DNA of 64,000 bases. Source: Mesorhizobium sp. B2-4-3. Its GTDB lineage: Bacteria; Pseudomonadota; Alphaproteobacteria; Rhizobiales; Rhizobiaceae. The stretch covers positions 62,001 through 126,000 of the forward strand of contig NZ_VFVL01000014.1 in NCBI RefSeq assembly GCF_006442815.1. The letters run 5' to 3'. Shown here piece by piece: positions 16,554 to 24,973 of this stretch. The notes beneath the pieces are model-generated. The model saw only the letters and a list, made by a program, of their open reading frames with translations, searched no databases and was not told where the DNA came from. A program made the position numbers and the translations under genes. Position 1 is the first letter of the stretch, and each line of letters opens with the position of its first letter.

Positions 16554-18143
16554 TCAGGCCTGCAGCCAGCACTCGATCAGCGCATGGCCGTTGCTGAGTT
16601 CCTGCGCCGGGTTGTCGACCCAGCCTTCGACGCCCTTGCCGGTCGCGTCGACGAACTGGTTGAAGAACGGCACGATCAGGCCGCCTTCGTCGCGCATGAT
16701 CTCGCCCATGTCGCGGTAGATCTTCTTGCGCTTGGCTTCGTCGAGCTCGCCGCGCGCCGCAAGCACCATCTTGTCGAATTCAGGACGCTTCCAGCGGGTG
16801 TCGTTCCAATCGGCGGTCGACAGATAGGCGGTCGAGTACATCTGGTCCTGGGTCGGACGGCCGCCCCAGTAGGAGAGCGAGAAGGGCTGCTTGTTCCAGA
16901 CTTCCGTCCAGTAGCCGTCGCCCGGCTCGCGCTTGATCTCGATCTTGATGCCGGCCTTGGCGCAGCTCTGCTGGTAGAGCTGGGCGGCGTCAACCGCGCC
17001 CGGGAAGGCGACGTCGGAGGTGCGCAGCAGGATCGAGCCGCTATGGCCCGACTTCTTGTAAGCCGCGGCCGCCTTTTCCGGATCGAACTTGCGCTGCTCG
17101 AAGTCTCCCGCGAACAGCGGGTAGGCCTTGTTGACCGGCATGTCGTTGCCAACTTCGCCATAACCGCGCAGGATCTTGGTCAGCATCTCCTCGCGGTCCA
17201 TGGCGAGCTTCAGCGCCATCCTGAGATCGTTGTTGTCGAAGGGCGCGGTGTCGCAGAACATGTTGAAGGGATAGAACCCGCGGCCCGAAGCGGCGCGGAT
17301 GGTGACACCGGGCAGCCGCTTGACCAGATCGACGATCTTCGGCTCGACGCGGTTGATCATGTTGACCTGGCCGCCCTGGAGCGCCGCCATGCGCGCCGTC
17401 GGGTCGTTGACGACGACGATCTCGACCTGGTCGGCATGGCCGTATTTGTCGGACTGCCAGTAATTCGCGAAGCGCTCGGCGGTGTGCTTCACGCCGGGCT
17501 GATTGCCGGTGATCTTGTACGGGCCGGTGCCGATGCCGGCGTCCGGTTTGTCCATGCCGCCATTCGGCTGGATGATGATATGATAATCCGCCATCAGGTA
17601 AGGCATGTCGGCGTTCGGGTCCTTCAGCGTGACCACGACATTGCCGCCATCGGCCTTGATGGTGTCGATGCTCTTCAGCACGCCAAGCGCGCCCGACTTG
17701 GACTTCTCGTCGCTGTGGCGCTTCAGCGTCGCCACCACGTCGTCCGGCGTTACTTCCTTGCCGTTGTGGAACTGAACGCCCTTGCGGATCTTCATCGTCC
17801 AGGTCTTGGCGTCGTCCGAGGAGCCGATCTCCTCGGCGATGAGATATTCGACGCCGCCGCCCGGAGCGAGCTCGACCAGCGTTTCGCCCCAGCATTTGCC
17901 GAAGGCGAACGGAACCTGGCTAAGGAAGGTCGCCGGATCGAGGCTGTTGGTGGATTCGCCGCCTTGCAGGCCGGCCTTCAGCGTGCCGCCCTTAACCGGG
18001 CCGGCGGCGCGCACGGCGCTGGCGAGCAGCGAGTTGGCGACGGTCGCGGCGACGCCGAGCGCCGCGGCGCGCCCGAGAAAATCGCGACGGCTAAGTTTTC
18101 CGGCCGCGACTCGCCGGCTGAGATAGTCGAGTTCGTTGGACAT
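16554..18143 (-). CDS. ABC transporter substrate-binding protein, family 5 (paralogue 2)
   Basis: Exported binding protein of 529 residues with a twin-arginine signal (KLSRRDFLGRAAALG). Same family and length as the protein at 11149-12738. From the KKSGHSGSILLRTSDVAFPG block to near the C-terminus the two are nearly identical, whereas the N-terminal and ligand-facing parts differ more (for example GRGYYPFNMF versus GRGFYPFNMF, and different extreme C-termini). It is upstream of the permease genes and probably the main receptor. Two receptors flanking one pore suggests two related ligands or a recent duplication. Ligand unknown. Confidence 0.85.
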   Translation of the reverse strand: MSNELDYLSRRVAAGKLSRRDFLGRAAALGVAATVANSLLASAVRAAGPVKGGTLKAGLQGGESTNSLDPATFLSQVPFAFGKCWGETLVELAPGGGVEYLIAEEIGSSDDAKTWTMKIRKGVQFHNGKEVTPDDVVATLKRHSDEKSKSGALGVLKSIDTIKADGGNVVVTLKDPNADMPYLMADYHIIIQPNGGMDKPDAGIGTGPYKITGNQPGVKHTAERFANYWQSDKYGHADQVEIVVVNDPTARMAALQGGQVNMINRVEPKIVDLVKRLPGVTIRAASGRGFYPFNMFCDTAPFDNNDLRMALKLAMDREEMLTKILRGYGEVGNDMPVNKAYPLFAGDFEQRKFDPEKAAAAYKKSGHSGSILLRTSDVAFPGAVDAAQLYQQSCAKAGIKIEIKREPGDGYWTEVWNKQPFSLSYWGGRPTQDQMYSTAYLSTADWNDTRWKRPEFDKMVLAARGELDEAKRKKIYRDMGEIMRDEGGLIVPFFNQFVDATGKGVEGWVDNPAQELSNGHALIECWLQA

Positions 18144-18291
18144 TAAGGTTCCTCACTCTGGATATCCGACCTTAGGGTCGTTTCTTGCTATTGGAGGAGA
18201 TAATGACCGTAAGGGAAAGCGGCAGGCAAGACCGAATGCGACATGCGGTGGCGTAAATCGCACGTCGCATTTGGACCAATCTTGCTTCGGC

Positions 18292-20277
18292 TCAAACCAG
18301 CGAGCGGGGAATCGCCTGCTCGAAGTCGCGTTCGAAGACCAGCTTTTCGCCTTCATAGGCTTCGATTCTGGCGCTGACGATGAAGTTGCCGGCGTCCGAT
18401 CGCATCTCGGCAAAAGTTTCGGTCCGCACCGACCATTCATCGCGCGACAGTGTCTGCGTCCAATGCGTGGCTCCGGTGGCCGACAGCGGGTCGTCGGGAT
18501 GGATCGTCCATGTCTCGCGCACGATGCTGCCATTGGCCAGCCCATGGTCGAGGTCGCGCACCTCGCCGAAATCGTCGGTTATGGAGAGTGTGACCAGACC
18601 GGTCTTCTCGTCGCGATCGACATGGCGTTCGGAATTCGCCTGCCTGATTGTCTCGGTCGCCCATGGCGTCGCGCCTTCCGGCTCAGGGAACGAAACCTCA
18701 TTGCCCTTCGCTGGCGGGCGCAGCGGCAGCCTCAGCTTGGCCTTGGCGAGATCAAGCCGCACCGGTTCCGGCGAGGGCCAGATCATCGGCCAGTAGGCGG
18801 TCGAAACGGCGATGCGCAATCTATGGCCGGCCGGCACCCGGTAGGCGCATTGGTCGAGCACGACGCGCGCCGAAACCGTCTCCCGGGGAACCAACGCTTC
18901 GGGGAATTCATGCGAGTTGCGGTGGGTCAGATTGAGCACGCCATAGGAGATCAGCTCCGAGGCGCCGTCCGGATGCACGTCGCAGAGCCGCACCGCGATG
19001 TTGGCCTGGGGCCGGTCGGAAGCAACCCGGACCTCGAGCTCCGGCGCCCCGACGATGTCGATCGCCGCGCCGAGTTCAGGCTGGTCGAAACAAACCGAAA
19101 GCGCGTCATCGTGGCGTTGGTCGCCCGGCAGTTCCGGCCCGAAGGTGAAGGGAAAATATTCGCCGCCGGCAAGTCCGCAGGTCTGCGGCGACGCGACGAT
19201 TGAGGGCTTGGCGCCTGCGGAAAGCAGTTCGATCGCCTCGATCTTGATGTTCGGCGACGGCCATTCCTGTTCCGCCACCCAGCGGCCCGGCCGCTCCGGA
19301 TGCCAGCGCGCCGGCCGCACGCTGTCCATGACATAGGCGCGGTAGTTCGGATCGGCCTCGACGCGGGTTTCCGCGCCCTTCAGCCAGCGGTCCCACCAGC
19401 GCAACGCCTCCTGCAGGAAGCCGATGGCCGGTTTGGGTCCGGCGTAATGCGGGTATTTGTGGATCCAGGGACCGACGATACCTTTGACCGGCGATTGGAT
19501 GTTGGTGACGAGATTGGAGATGGTGTTGCGGTAGCCGTCATGCCAGCCGCCGATCGACAGCACGGCCGCTTTCACCGCCGAAAAATCCTCGCAGATCGAG
19601 CCGCGCTTCCAATAGGCGTCGCGATGCTGGTGGCTGAGCCAGAGCGAGAGGAGAAAAGACTGGTTCTCCAGCCGGCTGAGCCACAGGTCGCGCCAGCGAT
19701 TGCCGCCGGCGATCGCCGGATCCGGCGGCCGCGACGAATAGGACAGCATCGTCGAGGCCCAGCCGAAATTTTCCAAGAGCAGGCAGCCGCCCTTGTAATG
19801 GATGTCGTCGGCATAGCGGTCGACGGTCGAGCACAGGCTGATCGCCGCCTTCAGCGCCGGCGGTTGTTTCGCGGCCACCTGCAGGCAGTTGAAGCCGCCC
19901 CAGGAAATGCCCATCATGCCGACATTGCCGTTGCACCAGGGCTGCGCCGCCGCCCAGGCGATGACGTCGCAGGCGTCCTGCAATTCCTGCTCGGAATATT
20001 CGTCGTCCATCAGCCCTTCGGAATCGCCATTGCCGCGCATGTCGACGCGGATCGACGCGTAGCCGTGCCCGGCGAAATAGGGATGGGTGAGCTGGTCGCG
20101 GAAGATAGTGCCGTCGCGCTTGCGATAGGGCAGGTGCTCGAGGATCGCCGGCACCGGATTGTCGGTTGCGTCCTCCGGCATCCAGACGCGCGCCGACAGC
20201 CGGCAACCGTCCGGCATGACGATGCCCATATCGGGAAATTCGACGACCTTGCGGGGAAATTCGGTGGCGGTTTTCAT
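18292..20277 (-). CDS. CocE/NonD family hydrolase (X-Pro dipeptidyl-peptidase S15 type)
   Basis: Serine hydrolase of about 661 residues. An N-terminal alpha/beta hydrolase domain holds the nucleophile elbow GISWGGFN and the oxyanion region RVWMPEDATDNPVPAILEHL; a likely catalytic His is in GPWIHKYPHYAG. The C-terminal jelly-roll (PepX-C) domain includes HRLRIAVSTAYWPMIWPSPE. No signal peptide. ATG 20277 is chosen over in-frame ATGs 9 and 36 bases upstream because the family N-terminus starts near KTATEFPRK. It heads the operon of two binding proteins, permeases and ATPase, so it probably cleaves the imported ester or amide. Exact substrate unknown. Confidence 0.85.
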   Translation of the reverse strand: MKTATEFPRKVVEFPDMGIVMPDGCRLSARVWMPEDATDNPVPAILEHLPYRKRDGTIFRDQLTHPYFAGHGYASIRVDMRGNGDSEGLMDDEYSEQELQDACDVIAWAAAQPWCNGNVGMMGISWGGFNCLQVAAKQPPALKAAISLCSTVDRYADDIHYKGGCLLLENFGWASTMLSYSSRPPDPAIAGGNRWRDLWLSRLENQSFLLSLWLSHQHRDAYWKRGSICEDFSAVKAAVLSIGGWHDGYRNTISNLVTNIQSPVKGIVGPWIHKYPHYAGPKPAIGFLQEALRWWDRWLKGAETRVEADPNYRAYVMDSVRPARWHPERPGRWVAEQEWPSPNIKIEAIELLSAGAKPSIVASPQTCGLAGGEYFPFTFGPELPGDQRHDDALSVCFDQPELGAAIDIVGAPELEVRVASDRPQANIAVRLCDVHPDGASELISYGVLNLTHRNSHEFPEALVPRETVSARVVLDQCAYRVPAGHRLRIAVSTAYWPMIWPSPEPVRLDLAKAKLRLPLRPPAKGNEVSFPEPEGATPWATETIRQANSERHVDRDEKTGLVTLSITDDFGEVRDLDHGLANGSIVRETWTIHPDDPLSATGATHWTQTLSRDEWSVRTETFAEMRSDAGNFIVSARIEAYEGEKLVFERDFEQAIPRSLV

Positions 20278-20391
20278 GGGGCGCATAACGCTCCGCGGCG
20301 TGGCGACTTTCAATCGCCAATCGCGACTGGAGCATTAAAAAACGCGACCTGGGTCGTTAGCGAACGCACCCTCCGATCATCCCGCTTCCTC

Positions 20392-20420
20392 TTGTATTTC
20401 TCGATCAATTTGTGTATTAC
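20392..20420 (+). promoter_or_regulatory. Probable sigma-70 promoter of brnTA
   Basis: TTGTAT (20392-20397) and TATTAC (20415-20420) separated by 17 bases, in a locally AT-rich stretch 45 bases before the toxin gene. A CACGTG palindrome at 20429-20434 lies just downstream and could be part of an autoregulatory site. The match is by eye. Confidence 0.45.
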
Positions 20421-20464
20421 GTTTATTCACGTGGCCCTGATGTAGACAGACTGGACGATCTCGC

Positions 20465-20719
20465 CTGAAAATCGTTTGGGATGAGCCAAAACGGGTGACG
20501 AACCTCGCAAGCCAGGGTCTCGACTTCGCCGATCTCGATATCGAGTTTTTTGCCACGTCAATCGTCCTCCCGGCCAAGGCCAGTCGGCTGAAGGCGATTG
20601 GAGAATTTGGAGAGATCATTCTCGCTGTGATCTTCAAGCCGCTTGGTTCCGAAGCGATCTCGGTGATCTCGATGCGTCATGCCAGCCGAAAGGAAAGGTC
20701 CGTGTATGAGCAACACTAA
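20465..20719 (+). CDS. brnT: BrnT-family toxin of a type II toxin-antitoxin pair
   Basis: Small ribonuclease-fold toxin of 84 residues. The frame reads KIVWDEPKRVTNLASQGLDF through RLKAIGEF and VISMRHASRKERSVYEQH, matching the BrnT pattern (K...D..K...N...HGLDF, R....G, SaR.A...ER..Y). Here the usual His of the GLDF box is Gln, so activity may be altered. The first GTG (20495) would delete the conserved first strand, so I place the start at CTG 20465, an unusual start codon in a reading frame open from 20441. The brnA ATG lies inside its 3' end (14-base overlap), as usual for this operon. Confidence 0.75.
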   Translation: MKIVWDEPKRVTNLASQGLDFADLDIEFFATSIVLPAKASRLKAIGEFGEIILAVIFKPLGSEAISVISMRHASRKERSVYEQH

Positions 20720-21017
20720 GTCACACATTCGGCGGCTTACCGATGCCGAGGAAGCCGAAATTCAAAGACAGATTGCTGCCGATCCCGAGGACGGGGAGGC
20801 GACCGACGAACAGCTGGCACAAGCCAAGCCTTTCGCGGAAGCGCTCCCGGAGCTTTTCGAGAGCATAAGGCGTTCCCGTGGCCGACCGGCCCTGGAGAAA
20901 CCAAAGCAAGTCGTCTCCATCCGCCTGGACCAGGACGTTGTCAGAAAATTCAAGGCGACCGGCAAGGGTTGGCAGGCAAGGATAAATGAAGTGCTGAAAA
21001 ACGCGAAGGTAAGGTAG
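20706..21017 (+). CDS. brnA: BrnA-family antitoxin (DUF4415)
   Basis: 103-residue antitoxin that neutralises BrnT and represses the operon. The C-terminal half has the DUF4415/BrnA ribbon-helix-helix signature: RGRPALEKPKQVVSIRLDQD then VVRKFKATGKGWQARINEVL. ATG 20706 (MSNTKSH) is preceded by GAAAGG; an upstream in-frame ATG at 20679 would add 9 residues inside the toxin gene and is less likely. It overlaps brnT by 14 bases, indicating coupled translation. Convergent with the deaminase gene 10 bases away. Confidence 0.85.
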   Translation: MSNTKSHIRRLTDAEEAEIQRQIAADPEDGEATDEQLAQAKPFAEALPELFESIRRSRGRPALEKPKQVVSIRLDQDVVRKFKATGKGWQARINEVLKNAKVR

Positions 21018-21027
21018 GCTATACGCG

Positions 21028-21621
21028 TCAGTTCAGCGGAATGTCGTTCTCGGCCTTGCTGGCCTGATAGGCGCCTGACAGCTCGTCATAGCGCGCCGCA
21101 ATCCTGCCGATCCTTGCCTCCAGCCGGTTGCGCTCGGTCTCAGGCAACGCCCGCACCAGCCGGCGTATGGAAAAACTCTTCCAATAGGCGTTCTCGGCAT
21201 TGTAACCGCCGGGGTCGAGGGTGAAGACCTCTTTCAGGATTTTCAGATCGTGCGGGATGGCAAAGCTGTCGCGCGAATCCTCGTGGCTGAACAGGTAATA
21301 GAAATTGTCGAAGCCGGTCCAGGTGATCGCCGACAGGCAGAGCGAGCAGGGCTCGTGGGTGGCCACGAACAACGCGTCCTTGGTGTCGACGCGCTCGGCC
21401 TTGGGCATCTCGTAGAAGCGCTTCAGGCAATGCACCTCGCCATGCCAGAGCGGATTTTCGATCTCGTTGTTGGTCTCGGCCAGCACCAGCGAGCGGTCGT
21501 CTTTCCGCAGGATCGCGGCGCCAAACAGCTTGTTGCCATGTGCAACGCCTTGCGCCGTCTTCGGCACGATGTCGTGTTCGATCACGTCGAGCAGGCGGTC
21601 GATCAGCGAAACGTCGGTCAT
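21028..21621 (-). CDS. Cytidine-deaminase superfamily (TadA/GuaD-like) deaminase
   Basis: Zinc-dependent deaminase fold of 197 residues. Zinc/catalytic motif WHGEVHC (H60, E62) and PCSLC (C92, C95) are visible; the usual HAE is HGE. It is the last gene of the minus-strand allantoin-degradation operon, 10 bases from allA, so it probably deaminates a purine-derived base or a ureide; a guanine or related base is plausible, although a separate amidohydrolase-type guanine deaminase is encoded at 36.4 kb. Substrate not determinable from sequence. Confidence 0.75.
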   Translation of the reverse strand: MTDVSLIDRLLDVIEHDIVPKTAQGVAHGNKLFGAAILRKDDRSLVLAETNNEIENPLWHGEVHCLKRFYEMPKAERVDTKDALFVATHEPCSLCLSAITWTGFDNFYYLFSHEDSRDSFAIPHDLKILKEVFTLDPGGYNAENAYWKSFSIRRLVRALPETERNRLEARIGRIAARYDELSGAYQASKAENDIPLN

Positions 21622-21631
21622 GGGAAAGCTT

Positions 21632-22123
21632 TCAGGGGAGGTGGATCTCGTAAGGGTGCGAGAAATGGAACTCTTCGAGATTGGGGCCGTCGCCGCCCCG
21701 GTCGACGATGAGGAAATCCTGTTCCTCGCCGATCGGCGTCAGCACGCCGTGCCAGAAGTTGCGGCGGTAATTGATGCCTTGTCCTGGGCCGGCGACAAAA
21801 GCGTGCGGCTCGCTGGGTCCGTCCTTCGTGTCGTGGCAGACGACGACCAGGAACGGGCGCGGCGACAGCGGGATGAACGCCTGGCTGCCCAGCGGATGGC
21901 GCTCCACCATGGTGAGCTTCAGCGGCATCTCATAAGGCGTGCCGCGCACCATCGAGATCAGCACACGCGCATTTGGCCCGACGGCGTCTGCCGTGGCGAG
22001 GTCGTGATAGCGCATCGCCTTGCCGCCATTGATCGGGAAGCGGTTGTCGCCGCCCATGTCGATGACGTCGCCGAAGGGCGCGAAATTTTCGCGTGTCAGC
22101 GGTCGGGCGACGATGCGGCTCAC
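21632..22123 (-). CDS. allA: Ureidoglycolate lyase/hydrolase
   Basis: Cupin-like enzyme of 163 residues that splits ureidoglycolate to glyoxylate plus urea. Recognisable family segments are ARPLTRENFAPFGDVIDMGG, VRGTPYEMPLKLTMVERHPL and NYRRNFWHGVLTPIGEEQDF with the conserved His and FLIVDRGG. The start is GTG 22123, whose bases overlap the stop of allE as GTGA; longer frames upstream are shadow of allE. It is the final step of allantoin breakdown in this cluster. Confidence 0.9.
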   Translation of the reverse strand: MSRIVARPLTRENFAPFGDVIDMGGDNRFPINGGKAMRYHDLATADAVGPNARVLISMVRGTPYEMPLKLTMVERHPLGSQAFIPLSPRPFLVVVCHDTKDGPSEPHAFVAGPGQGINYRRNFWHGVLTPIGEEQDFLIVDRGGDGPNLEEFHFSHPYEIHLP

Positions 22124-22980
22124 CGCGCCTTGCCCCCAAGATAGCCGCCCAGCCTGGCGTGACGGTTGACGTCCTTGTACAGCAGGTAGCGGAAATTGCC
22201 GGGGCCGCCGGCATAGCAGGCCTGCGGGCAGAAGGCGCGAAGCCACATGAAATCGCCGGCCTCGACCTCGACCCAATCCTGGTTGAGGCGGTAGACCGCC
22301 TTGCCTTCCAGCACATAGAGCCCGTGCTCCATGACATGCGTCTCGGCGAAGGGGATGACCGCGCCTGGCTTCAGCGTCACGATGGTGACGTGCATGTCGT
22401 GGCGCATGTCGGCCGGGTCGACGAAGCGGGTCGTTGCCCAGCGCCCTTCCGTGCCCGGCATCGGGCTCGGCGCCACATCCCGGTCGCTCGAGAAGAAGGC
22501 TTCCGGCGCGTCGAGGCCGTCGACAGCCTCATAGGCCTTGCGGATCCAGTGGAACCGGGCAGCAGTGCCGCTTTCGTTGCGCACCGTCCAGCCACTGGAT
22601 GGCGGCAGGAAGGCGAAGCCGCCGGGGGCAAGCACGTGTTCTTTGCCGCCAAGCGATACGGTGAGCTCGCCCTCGACGACGAACAGCATGCCCTCGGCGG
22701 CGGCATCGAGTTCCGGCCGCTCGCTGCCGCCGCCGGGCAGAACCTCGACGATGTATTGCGAAAAGGTCTCCGCGAAGCCCGACAGTGGCCTTGCGATGAT
22801 CCAGGCCCTCGTCTTGTCCCAGAACGGCAGCGGACTGGTGACGATGTCCTGCATCACGCCCCGGGGGATGACCGCATAGGCCTCGGTGAAGACGGCGCGG
22901 CCGGTCAAAAGCTCGTTCTGGCCGGGATGGCCGCCATGCGGGGCGTAGTAGGTTCGCTCGGCAGTCTTGATCATATCCAT
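22120..22980 (-). CDS. allE: (S)-ureidoglycine aminohydrolase
   Basis: Bicupin enzyme of 286 residues converting (S)-ureidoglycine to (S)-ureidoglycolate and ammonia. Both cupin halves are visible: first EGMLFVVEGELTVSLGGKEH then PPSSGWTVRNE; second AETHVMEHGLYVLEGKAVYR with manganese ligands expected in E/H/H/Q of ETHVMEH, and FMWLRAFCPQACYAGGPGNF near the end. The N-terminus (TYYAPHGGHPGQNELLTGRA) is typical of AllE/YlbA. It overlaps allA by 4 bases and follows puuE-uraD by 21 bases. Confidence 0.92.
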   Translation of the reverse strand: MDMIKTAERTYYAPHGGHPGQNELLTGRAVFTEAYAVIPRGVMQDIVTSPLPFWDKTRAWIIARPLSGFAETFSQYIVEVLPGGGSERPELDAAAEGMLFVVEGELTVSLGGKEHVLAPGGFAFLPPSSGWTVRNESGTAARFHWIRKAYEAVDGLDAPEAFFSSDRDVAPSPMPGTEGRWATTRFVDPADMRHDMHVTIVTLKPGAVIPFAETHVMEHGLYVLEGKAVYRLNQDWVEVEAGDFMWLRAFCPQACYAGGPGNFRYLLYKDVNRHARLGGYLGGKAR

Positions 22981-23001
22981 GGGGTCCTGACCCTCAAAAC
23001 A

Positions 23002-24426
23002 TTACAAGGGAAGCATGTCTTTCAGCCGAAGCAGGGCGATGCGTTCGACCTGTCTGCAGGCGGTTTCGAGCTCGGTGCCGCGGCTGTTGCCGATCCGCGC
23101 CTCGAACTCCGCCAGGATTTCGTCCTTGGTCTTGTCCTTGACCGCGATGATGAAGGGGAAGCCGAAGGTGGTGACGTAGGCGGCGTTGAGTTTCGAGAAC
23201 AGCTCGCGCTCCTTGTCGGTCAGCGCGTCGAGCCCGGCGGAGGCCTGCTCCTTGGCCGATTCCACTGTCAGGCGCTTGGCCTTGGCCAGCTTGCCGGCGA
23301 GGTCCGGGTGGGCGTTCAGCACGGAAAGTCGTTCGGCTTCGTTCGCCGCGCGGAAGACGCGGCAGAGCGCGTTGTGCAGGCCGCCGGCGCTGTCATGCGC
23401 AGGGCCGAGCTCCAATTCGTAGGCGCGCTCGGCGATCCAGGGCGAATGCTCGAACACGCCGCCGAAGGCGTGCACGAATTCCTCGAATTCCATCCGCGAC
23501 GGACGCAGCGCCGGCGCCTCGTAAGGGTGCGTCTCGCGCCAATGCCTGGCGATGTCGATGCGCCGCGTCAGCCAAACCTTGTCGTGCGACTTCACATAGT
23601 CGACGAAGCGCTTCAAGGCCGCCACACGGCCCGGCCGGCCGACCAGCCGGCAGTGCAGGCCGATATTCATCATGCGCGGCCGGCCTGCCTTGCCCTCGGC
23701 ATAGAGCGTGTCGAAACTGTCCTTCAGATAGGCGAAGAACTGGTCGCCCGAGTTGAAGCCCTGCGGGGTCGCAAAGCGCATGTCGTTGGCGTCGAGCGTG
23801 TAGGGGATGATGAGCTGCGGTTTCTCCAGCCCGTCGCGGTCGAACCAATAGGGCAGTTCGTCGTCATAGGTGTCGGAGACATAGTCGAAGCCGCCTTCCT
23901 CGGCGACGAGCCGCACCGTGTTGACCGAGGTCCGGCCGGTGTACCAGCCGGTCGGGCGCGCGCCGGTGATCTCGTAATGCAGCTTGATCGCCTCTTCGAG
24001 ATCGCGCCGCTCGTCCTCGGCCGCATGGTCGCGATAGTCGATCCATTTCAGCCCGTGCGAAGCGATCTCCCAACCAGCCTCCTGCATGGCGACCACTTGG
24101 TCGGGCGAGCGCGCCAACGCCGTGGCGACGCCATAGCAGGTCACCGGCACCTGCGCTTCGGTGAACAGCCGATAGAGCCGCCAGAAGCCCGCCCGCGCGC
24201 CATACTCGTAGATCGATTCCATGTTCCAGTGGCGCTGACCGACCCAGGGCGCGGCGCCGACGATCTCGGACAGGAAGGCTTCGGAAGCCTTGTCGCCGTG
24301 CAGCACGCAGTTCTCGCCGCCTTCTTCATAGTTGACGACGAACTGCACCGCGACATGCGCGCCGCCGGGCCATTTCGGGTCCGGTGGATTGACCCCATAA
24401 CCGCGCATGTCCCTATCGTAACGCAT
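23002..24426 (-). CDS. Bifunctional allantoinase (PuuE) / OHCU decarboxylase (UraD)
   Basis: 474-residue fusion carrying out two consecutive steps. Residues 1 to about 305 are the polysaccharide-deacetylase-like allantoinase PuuE (YGVNPPDPKWPGGAHVAVQF, NYEEGGENCVLHGD, YEYGARAGFWRLYRLF), hydrolysing allantoin to allantoate. Residues from about 315 are 2-oxo-4-hydroxy-4-carboxy-5-ureidoimidazoline decarboxylase (FVHAFGGVFEHSPWIAERAY with the conserved His; NAHPDLAGKLAKAK; GFPFIIAVKDKTKDEILAEF). ATG 24426 is preceded by CAGGAG at 7 bases. First gene of the minus-strand operon, divergent from uraH. Confidence 0.93.
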   Translation of the reverse strand: MRYDRDMRGYGVNPPDPKWPGGAHVAVQFVVNYEEGGENCVLHGDKASEAFLSEIVGAAPWVGQRHWNMESIYEYGARAGFWRLYRLFTEAQVPVTCYGVATALARSPDQVVAMQEAGWEIASHGLKWIDYRDHAAEDERRDLEEAIKLHYEITGARPTGWYTGRTSVNTVRLVAEEGGFDYVSDTYDDELPYWFDRDGLEKPQLIIPYTLDANDMRFATPQGFNSGDQFFAYLKDSFDTLYAEGKAGRPRMMNIGLHCRLVGRPGRVAALKRFVDYVKSHDKVWLTRRIDIARHWRETHPYEAPALRPSRMEFEEFVHAFGGVFEHSPWIAERAYELELGPAHDSAGGLHNALCRVFRAANEAERLSVLNAHPDLAGKLAKAKRLTVESAKEQASAGLDALTDKERELFSKLNAAYVTTFGFPFIIAVKDKTKDEILAEFEARIGNSRGTELETACRQVERIALLRLKDMLPL

Positions 24427-24540
24427 TGCTACTCCTGCCCGATGGTTGAGATGAAGATATCGAAAGGAGTGCGCATGCATTCCCCCGAAAATTTTTGAAA
24501 GTGCTTTTTGCCGCACTCCGCTCGACCGGGGCTTATGCAT

Positions 24541-24555
24541 CGCCTTTAATAGGCG
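24541..24555. promoter_or_regulatory. Palindrome in the puuE-uraD / uraH divergent promoter region
   Basis: CGCCTTTAATAGGCG has perfect 5-bp arms around TTAAT. It sits 40 bases before uraH and 115 before puuE-uraD in the only intergenic space of the purine cluster core, so it is a candidate operator for coordinated control. Based on position and symmetry only. Confidence 0.35.
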
Positions 24556-24594
24556 CACAATCGACCTGAAACGTACCGGGATGGGAGGCGGCCA

Positions 24595-24969
24595 GTGGCA
24601 GAAACGTCGAAAGCCGATGGCGGGCGCCTGACGACCCACGTGCTCGACACCGCGACCGGCCGGCCGGCAAAAGGCCTGTCGATCGGCCTTTTCCGCATCG
24701 AGGGCCAGAGCCGCGCGCATCTCAAGACGGTCGCCACCAACGATGACGGGCGCTGCGACGCGCCGCTGCTCGCCGGCGCCGATTTCCGCACCGGCGAATA
24801 TGAGCTGGTCTTCGCCGCTGGCGACTATCTGCGCGGCCAGGGTATCGACCTGCCGCAACCCGCTTTCCTGGACATCGTGCCGATCCGCTTCGGTATGGCG
24901 GAGCAGCGGCATTATCACGTCCCGCTCTTGATTTCGCCCTATGGCTACTCGACCTATCGGGGGAGCTGA
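24595..24969 (+). CDS. uraH: 5-hydroxyisourate hydrolase (transthyretin-like)
   Basis: 124-residue enzyme that hydrolyses 5-hydroxyisourate, the urate oxidation product, to OHCU. Family hallmarks: N-terminal [20 protein letters not shown], central [14 protein letters not shown] and the invariant C-terminal YRGS. GTG start at 24595 with GGGAGG 8 bases upstream. Only 4 bases separate its stop from xdhA, so it heads the uraH-xdhA-xdhB-xdhC operon. The gene is divergent from puuE-uraD, whose UraD domain carries out the next reaction. Confidence 0.95.
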   Translation: MAETSKADGGRLTTHVLDTATGRPAKGLSIGLFRIEGQSRAHLKTVATNDDGRCDAPLLAGADFRTGEYELVFAAGDYLRGQGIDLPQPAFLDIVPIRFGMAEQRHYHVPLLISPYGYSTYRGS

Positions 24970-24973
24970 GGTC

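Noticed and set aside
22093..24498. 801-codon open frame opposite allE and puuE-uraD
   Set aside because: Composition-driven shadow; the opposite strand carries two complete, recognisable enzymes.
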